DNA from: Tubulanus polymorphus
Taxonomy: Eukaryota; Nemertea; Palaeonemertea; Tubulaniformes; Tubulanidae
DNA length: 64,000 nucleotides
NCBI RefSeq assembly: GCF_964204645.1
Contig: NC_134025.1
Coordinates: 10,173,001-10,237,000 of the forward strand
Direction: 5' to 3'
Numbering within the stretch: the first letter of the stretch is position 1; every line of letters begins with the position of its first letter. Positions 59,101-64,000 of the stretch are shown here, piece by piece. The notes beneath the pieces are model-generated. The model was not told where the DNA came from. It was given only the letters and a program-made list of their open reading frames with translations, and did no database searches. The position numbers and the translations under genes are program-made.

Positions 59101-62100
59101 CTGTGACTCATTCCCTGCCAATAAACAGTTAGTTAGATTGCTCAGAATTAATAAATCAGCAAGTGCCCATCCAGTAGTAGCAAGAGCAATATTGACAGAG
59201 CTTATTAAGCAAGTCCATAAAATAACATATAATTCAGTCACAGCCTATGCAATAATTGCATAGATGATATTCATGAATGAAGCTATCAACTATTAATGAT
59301 AAACACTATCAGGGTTCATAGCGGTGCTTGAAAGTCCTAAGATGGTAATTCAAGGCCTTCAATATCATGGAGTAGGTTCTAAAATGCTTAAATCATAGTC
59401 ACGGTCCTGGAATGGCATCACATCACCACGTGTTTACAATTTGAAGGTTCTGGTCGCATATCAGCTAAGGTGTACAGTTCATCAGATCATGGTATTTCTT
59501 GGTCTAGTTTACTAGTCTGATGGATAGACCCAACCCAATGTAAATTGGAAATCTTGTGACCTATTACAAAAAACCTGAAATCAAGTGTATAGGGAAAGTC
59601 CTTGAATCAGAGGCAAATGAGTCCTTGAAAGTCCTTAAATGAAATTGGTCATGGGAACGATGAACCCTGTACTATTTTTTGTACTTAATTTGGATTCATT
59701 GTGTAAATGACATTCGTTGTGTAAACCAAAAATTTCTCAATTCTTTCCTTCAATTTCTTCACACTTTTTTCCCCCAGAAAACTGCAGCCTAGAATGTCCG
59801 TATGGCTTCGAAGTAGATGAAAACCTGAATAATGCGGAACTGTGCCGTTGTAAGGAAGGTCCTTACGAATGTTCGAACATCAGCTCCTGTAATAAACATT
59901 GCACGTACGGCTACAAGTCCGAGTCAAACGGCTGCTTGACCTGCCACTGCAATCCGTGTCCACCATTCGTTTGTCAGCAACATTGTCCGATGGGATACAC
60001 GCAAAACAAAGATGGCTGCTCAATTTGCAAATGTATAGGTAAACTTACTATGTATTGGTATAGAAAAACAATGCCCGTAACATCACTGACCACTTTAATT
60101 CAAACACTTTGAGAAGCTTTCAGAGCCTTTTAGACTTGCAGCTTAAATTAAAGACTTTCATAGATATAAGTCTTATTTGAAATGATTCAAGACTTGTTCA
60201 AGTGATGATCCAAGATCCAAGAAAACAAATTTGATCATATATCCTATGAAAAACCCATTCATTATTGCCTTTAAAATACAACAATCTAAACGATTCATTG
60301 ACAAAACCTAAAACTGCCTGCCAAGTGAGCATGTATATCTCTTATTAAGAGATTAAATTATATTGTTAAAAATATATAATCTTTTACATGCTTTATAATT
60401 TATACATGTGTAAATCAGTAAGTCTGTTGATGTTTGCGGTAGTTATGAAACATTCGAAGATCTGACTTTAACTGATTTATCTCAATTGATTGATCCACCT
60501 TCGATGGCTGGTATTAACCATGAAGAACATAAGATTTAAAAAAAATTTTCCATTTAAAAACATTTCGTAGCAAGGACGAGTCAAGTAACTGGTAAGCTTG
60601 TACAGTATACCTTTTACAAAAAACGTATTTGTTTATAGCCGGTATCAAAAATACACCTATTTTCGTTGGTATGTATATAAGTCAATAATGTGCCGAACAC
60701 GTTGCGTTCGCAGCTAAAAAACATCCCCAACCACCGGAGCAGACGCCGATCAATTTCAAAGGAAGAACTGCGTGATTTAAGCGCGGTTCCCTGTTTACCT
60801 TTTAGAATAAAGTTTTATTGATGTTCTGAAACCTAACCGGAACTATCTGAAACGCGTGGAGAATTTCGCATTCGAAACCGCGGCGGAATTTAATCTCGAA
60901 TTTAAAAACAATGAATCGGGTAACCGTAGATGCGAAGCGCCCCGGTCTACCTAATTAGGGGTCAGAGATTCGACGTAATCCGATCTATGAATCGAAATAA
61001 ACGAAATTCTTTCGAACATCGAAGTGGAAACATCATAACTTGAAGAGGGACAAATCCGTGTTGGAATCAATAACGAGCAAAAATGAAATACTTCGATGCC
61101 AGTTTCATCTAGACTAAATCATATGCAGGGTATTCTTAAAAGTTTCTCTCACGTTGCCCTAGTTCGACTATTTTTACTCTGAGAAATTATTATTTCACCA
61201 TCCTTTTCCCGCCTACCGGAAATTAGACCCTGTTTTTTTATCTAAGATAATTCCGAATGGCTTAGAATAATGCACGTTTTTGATAATAATGGCTGTTCCC
61301 TAGAATAAACGATTTCCCGCCCTTTTGGAGTCGTAATTCCCTCAATCTACAGCTGTGGATCGACCCATGTGATGTGAAAACCTTGTGGAAAATTTCAATA
61401 TCATATTCATAACTGGGGGTGCATAAACAGTGACGATATGGGGCTCCCAAATAAAAATTGATATTTTTCCAAGTGAAAATGGGTGGTAGAATGGGGAAAA
61501 AACAGGGTAGCCACTTATATTTGACTTGCTTTTTCCCTGACTTTTCCGGCCCTGACTATTCCCTGACATGCGAGGTTGGTTTTCAGCTAAGAATCCAATC
61601 AATCAACAAACAGTCAAATAAGTAAAACATAGACAGAAACCGTTTTAATTTACCGTGCGATCTAGCAATCTCAACAAATTTTCCCTGACCTATCCCTGAT
61701 TTTTAGCTTTTTTTAAATAAAATTCCATGATTTCGAGTTAAAGCATGCTTCTCATTATAGATTCTACACATTTGCAACATGTAACAGGATTGATATACAA
61801 TCCGGATATACGTAATACACTAAACATTCATTCATGGATACTTGGATTTTTTCTAAAATTTTCTATGTCAATACATGTGTGGAAATGCAAGTGTGATAAT
61901 GAATGTGATTTATATATACATATATATAACAATAGTACAAGTAGTGTATTTAATTATGTTGTAATGAATACCTGGTATATATCGTGGTTGAGTACTTAAC
62001 ATTTTTGCGGTTTAGTCCATGTCTGTCTATTTTTGTTCACCACAAAATATATATATATATACTTTTAGTAATAACGCATCTTCCACAAAGATCTTTTTCT

Positions 62101-63998
62101 ATATCGCGCTCTCATCACATTGTTGCAAATTTGAGAAATTAATTTCATATAAGTGAAAATTAGAGAATCATTCGGTTTGAATGTTGCCAAAAAGCTGTCA
62201 AAATCCATCAAATAACCGGTGAAATACAATAAAACATGCATCACGAATAGTTTTGAAAAAAAGCGAAAAAACGACCCAACAATGCAGGACGAAAGTACCA
62301 AAACAACATGGCGACTAGCAACTTTAAAATGGCTTATTACAGTATATATTCATTACTAATCGGGTAGATTCACGCTGCGGTATCTTTCAGTATCAGTTCC
62401 ATCTCAAAATTCCACGGAACCCATCTGCATTAATTATGATAATCGTATACTGGTATATACTTAGGAGATTATTATTGGACATATCGACTTAACATCTCTC
62501 TTCTATCATCAATATTTACGAATATACGGTTTCCTTACTTTGGCAAAATGGTAATCTATATAGCATTATATTGCCTGCATGTTAGCCCTAATCATGAATC
62601 TAACAGACTTCGAGTTATCGTTCTTCTGTAATATATTAGTCTTGACTCAAGAGTTAATCTTTCCCCGTGTAAACTTAACTGTAATCTATTTGTAATCTAT
62701 CGGGTTCGTTTTCATATTTTTCCATCTAACCATCAAGATCCGAAAGAACAAGGCAGTAACACTACAGAAATCATTCCGATTACCAGGCAGCCGTGTATAG
62801 CAGCTGATGGCGAAGACATATTTGAAGACGGAGAGTCATGGTTTGACGGATGTCGACATTGTTTCTGTTACAATGGATTAGAAATGTGCGCTCTCATCCA
62901 CTGTCCAGCGCTGCAGTGTGACCAACCGATTGTGAAACCACGAGACTGCTGCCCGTCTTGTCCAGGTAAGATCAACCTTCTCAATGCATCTACACCACAG
63001 TGCGGTGTATAAGTCGGTGATAAACTTTGTTAGTACACCGCACTATGGTGTATTCACGTTAATGGTTTTTATCTCTAATGAAAGATGGCAGCACCTGTCA
63101 AACACAGTGAAATATTAGTAACTAACAATACACTGTGCTGTGGTGTAGATGTGGTGTGGTATGCCTGTTATTTAATGCACGGGTGGATTTCAAAATTTTC
63201 AAATTATCCCCAGCACTTTTGGGTAAGCACTGAGAGGGTTAAGTCTTCTAACTACTGATTGGGTTTAAAAAGTGTAAGCCCTCATCAACAACGCATAATT
63301 TGCCCGTGAATACCCGTGAAATTCATCTGCTTTTTAATAACGAATTTGTATTGAAAATTCTATCTCGAATATTGAGAAAAATTGCAACATGTCAAGATTA
63401 TGCTTTGAATTTAGATTAAGTCTTATCTTTCAGCTGAAAAAGGACCTCTTCTCACTAGAAAAGAACAAATCTGTGTCTCCATCTCTGGAAATAAACACTA
63501 TACAGAGGGAGAAGCCTGGATGATGGATACATGTACGTATTGCGTCTGCCATCGCGGTAACACGATGTGTGATGTTGAGACATGCCCGCCAGTTCTATGT
63601 CAGAAGCCTGTTACCATCAAAGGGAAATGTTGTCTTTCTTGCACAGGTAAGCGTCGAATTGGATTTCTAGAAATTCATTAACCCAGTAACTGGGAAAAAG
63701 TTCAGGGCAGGACAAAGGGCTAGATCAGGTCACACTTTAATCGACAATAAGTCATTTCTCATTTACATGAATTTTTCAGAGGAAGATCCAAACTTGGGAG
63801 CATTCTTACCAATGCCTGGAACCCCATGTTACTCAAAAGTCCATCAGCTTCATGAACATGGTGAAATTTGGAAATCAAACCCATGCCAGAGTTGTACCTG
63901 TCGCCACGGTCAGATACACTGTTATACACAATCCTGTAAACAGTCGAACTGCAAAAATTCTGTCCTCAAAAAAGGCCAGTGTTGTCCTCATTGTATAG
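50107..63998 (+). CDS. CRIM1: Cysteine-rich motor neuron 1-like protein (CRIM1), N-terminal 730 codons, 3' part outside window
   Basis: A secreted or membrane-anchored BMP/TGF-beta-binding protein. Exons: 50107-50404, 54049-54303, 54585-54699, 56012-56136, 57781-57969, 58596-58766, 58949-59065, 59778-60038, 62738-62965, 63434-63646 and 63780-63998. The window ends on the next donor GT. Domains in order: signal peptide (about 1-25), IGFBP-like N-terminal domain (CACCSEC, CGGHFGIFG), two CRIM-type cysteine blocks (FSPVCPEDSLV, CCPSPPRCVC; CCEIVHGCKC), two VWC domains (CERDGIIINEGD; CTSKSGSTWKNGE), four antistasin repeats over two exons, then three more VWC domains. This is the CRIM1 order. Human CRIM1 has six VWC domains, a membrane helix and a short tail, so at least one VWC and the anchor lie to the right. 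Nearly all exons are phase 1-1; only the 54699/56012 junction is phase 2. Confidence 0.95.
50443..50802. repeat. CAGGGTGGCCACT-type element, copy 2
   Basis: Starts CAGGGCGGGCCACTTCGACT and ends GGCAAGTGGCCGCCCTG, inverted ends. The inside TTGACTTGCTTTTTTTGCTG and CTAAGAATCCAATCAAT matches 61502-61745. About 360 bp. Confidence 0.78.
53646..53952. repeat. Large foldback: two inverted arms of about 140 bases
   Basis: The left arm (about 53646-53787) and right arm (about 53808-53952) are inverted copies with a 20-base loop. Shared blocks include TGTCACCCTGATA, TCTACAATTTCAT, ATCTCTTACTACATGAAATA and CTTAATAATAATC. A few substitutions and short indels separate the arms. No coding sequence. It lies in CRIM1 intron 1, about 100 bases before exon 2, and would form a long RNA hairpin in the pre-mRNA. 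Confidence 0.9.
54855..55130. repeat. CAGTGTTCTCCATATG element, copy 2
   Basis: Starts CAGTGTTCTCCATATGCTGG. The inside GTGGCCGCTGAAGTAACAAA, CTTTCGATACC and GATGCAAAAATGAAAGGAGT matches 26397-26715. The right end is lost. It lies in a CRIM1 intron. Confidence 0.78.
56370..56555. repeat. TTAA-type element, short inverted copy with perfect TTAA flanks
   Basis: TTAA (56366-56369), then CCCTTTTAGTGCTG to GACGCACTGAAAGGG, then TTAA (56556-56559). The 186-bp copy is inverted relative to 15895-16157 and lacks the middle. The best evidence for the target site of this family. Confidence 0.88.
57207..57423. repeat. AGGCTAA-family element, copy 4
   Basis: Starts AGGCTAGAAAATGATGCCTT and ends GAGAAACAAGGTATAAATCT then TTTCTAGCC. 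The inside matches 6175-6393 (GTTCATTTCTATGACTG, GATCATGATTTTTTAAAAGG). It lies in a CRIM1 intron. Confidence 0.83.
58145..58417. repeat. CAGTGTTCTCC element, copy 3 (inverted)
   Basis: Starts CAGTGTTCTCCACAACAGGT and ends CATATGGAGAGCACTG. The inside TTCATTTTTACATCCACCCT is the reverse complement of the copy at 26397. About 273 bp, in a CRIM1 intron. Confidence 0.82.
59310..59669. repeat. CAGGGTTCATAGCGGT inverted-repeat element, full length
   Basis: Starts CAGGGTTCATAGCGGTGCTT and ends GGGAACGATGAACCCTG. ACTAT directly flanks the left end and recurs within two bases of the right end, perhaps a decayed target duplication. About 360 bp, in a CRIM1 intron. Confidence 0.8.
60714..60775 (+). 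CDS. Candidate alternative last exon of CRIM1 (short secreted form)
   Basis: After the acceptor CGTTCGCAG the frame continues in phase 1 from the exon ending at 60038, adding AKKHPQPPEQTPINFKGRTA and then TGA at 60773-60775. AATAAA follows at 60806-60811, then a T/G-rich stretch. A transcript using it would end right after the four antistasin repeats and give a soluble protein of about 560 residues lacking the distal VWC domains and the membrane anchor. The phase match, stop and nearby poly(A) signal fit together. The acceptor has a poor pyrimidine tract and no homologue is known to me, so chance is possible. Confidence 0.42.
60806..60811 (+). terminator. Candidate intronic poly(A) signal in CRIM1
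   Basis: Canonical AATAAA 31 bases after the candidate alternative stop codon, followed by GTTTTATTGATGTTCTG. The spacing suits a cleavage site near 60.83 kb. Confidence 0.42.
61502..61745. repeat. CAGGGTGGCCACT-type element, copy 3, right end eroded
   Basis: Starts CAGGGTAGCCACTTATATTT and carries TTGACTTGCTTTTTCCCTGA, CTAAGAATCCAATCAAT and CGTGCGATCTAGCAATCTC as in 50443-50802. The right end is not preserved. Confidence 0.72.
62046..62061. repeat. AT dinucleotide microsatellite
   Basis: A short AT run in the CRIM1 intron. Confidence 0.8.
62978..63239. repeat. TTAA-type CCCTTTCAGTGCG element, full length
   Basis: Starts CTTCTCAATGCATCTACACC and contains ACACCACAGTGCGGTGT, TACACCGCACTATGGTGT and AAGATGGCAGCACCTGTCAA. 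It ends CACTGAGAGGG. It is nearly colinear with 15895-16157. It begins just 12 bases past a CRIM1 splice donor. Confidence 0.8.
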
Positions 63999-64000
63999 GT

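Larger units (their letters stand above)
60039..62737. other. CRIM1 intron after the antistasin repeats
   Basis: 2.7 kb. It contains a candidate alternative last exon (60714-60775) with a poly(A) signal, an AGGGTGGCCACT-type element near 61502-61745 and an AT dinucleotide run at about 62046-62061. The stretch from about 60.70 to 61.02 kb is less AT-rich than the rest of the intron. Confidence 0.55.

Noticed and set aside
1-64000. Bacterial-type features: operons, ribosome binding sites, CRISPR arrays, prophage
   Set aside because: The window is spliced animal DNA. The repeats are dispersed inverted-repeat elements, not spaced CRISPR repeats.

Overview
The window is animal nuclear DNA. It holds eight protein-coding genes, seven with several exons joined at GT/AG junctions, plus a selenocysteine tRNA gene and many short inverted-repeat elements. 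A CRIM1 protein with antistasin repeats, a single ATG2, a PTS1-bearing GNPAT and a tRNA-Sec gene fit a non-insect invertebrate bilaterian. AT-rich, element-laden introns make a lophotrochozoan (mollusc, brachiopod or annelid) my best guess. The clade is inference; the gene identities are not. Gene coordinates span first to last coding base, with exon joins given in the text. Every join was checked by hand for reading phase.

Left third (1-20.5 kb): the minus strand carries the first 774 codons of ATG2, starting at 20443 and running off the left edge. Twelve exons lie between 20443 and 13400. A 9.9 kb intron follows, then three more exons at 3529-2438. A plus-strand leucine-rich-repeat/Fn3 receptor gene (7243-10451) lies inside that large intron. 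An intronless plus-strand UDP-glycosyltransferase (520-2100) lies in what must be a later ATG2 intron.

Middle (20.5-40.2 kb): there is a gene-poor stretch with two unplaced exon-like pieces, then DESI2 (minus, 27766-26125), BCKDHA (plus, 28885-33863) and APMAP (minus, 40168-36752). DESI2 and BCKDHA are divergent, BCKDHA and APMAP convergent, and APMAP and GNPAT divergent across only 497 bp.

Right third (40.6-64 kb): GNPAT (plus, 40666-48700) makes ether lipids in peroxisomes. It carries a tRNA-Sec gene on the opposite strand in one intron. CRIM1 (plus, from 50107) runs off the right edge, and the window ends exactly on a splice-donor GT. A possible alternative last exon with its own poly(A) signal lies in a CRIM1 intron.

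The genes are unrelated housekeeping, receptor and secreted factors, not an operon or pathway. The least expected features are the nested genes, the intronic tRNA-Sec with a TATA box at the right distance, a cluster of palindromes upstream of ATG2, the candidate short CRIM1 form, and about nine families of small inverted-repeat elements.
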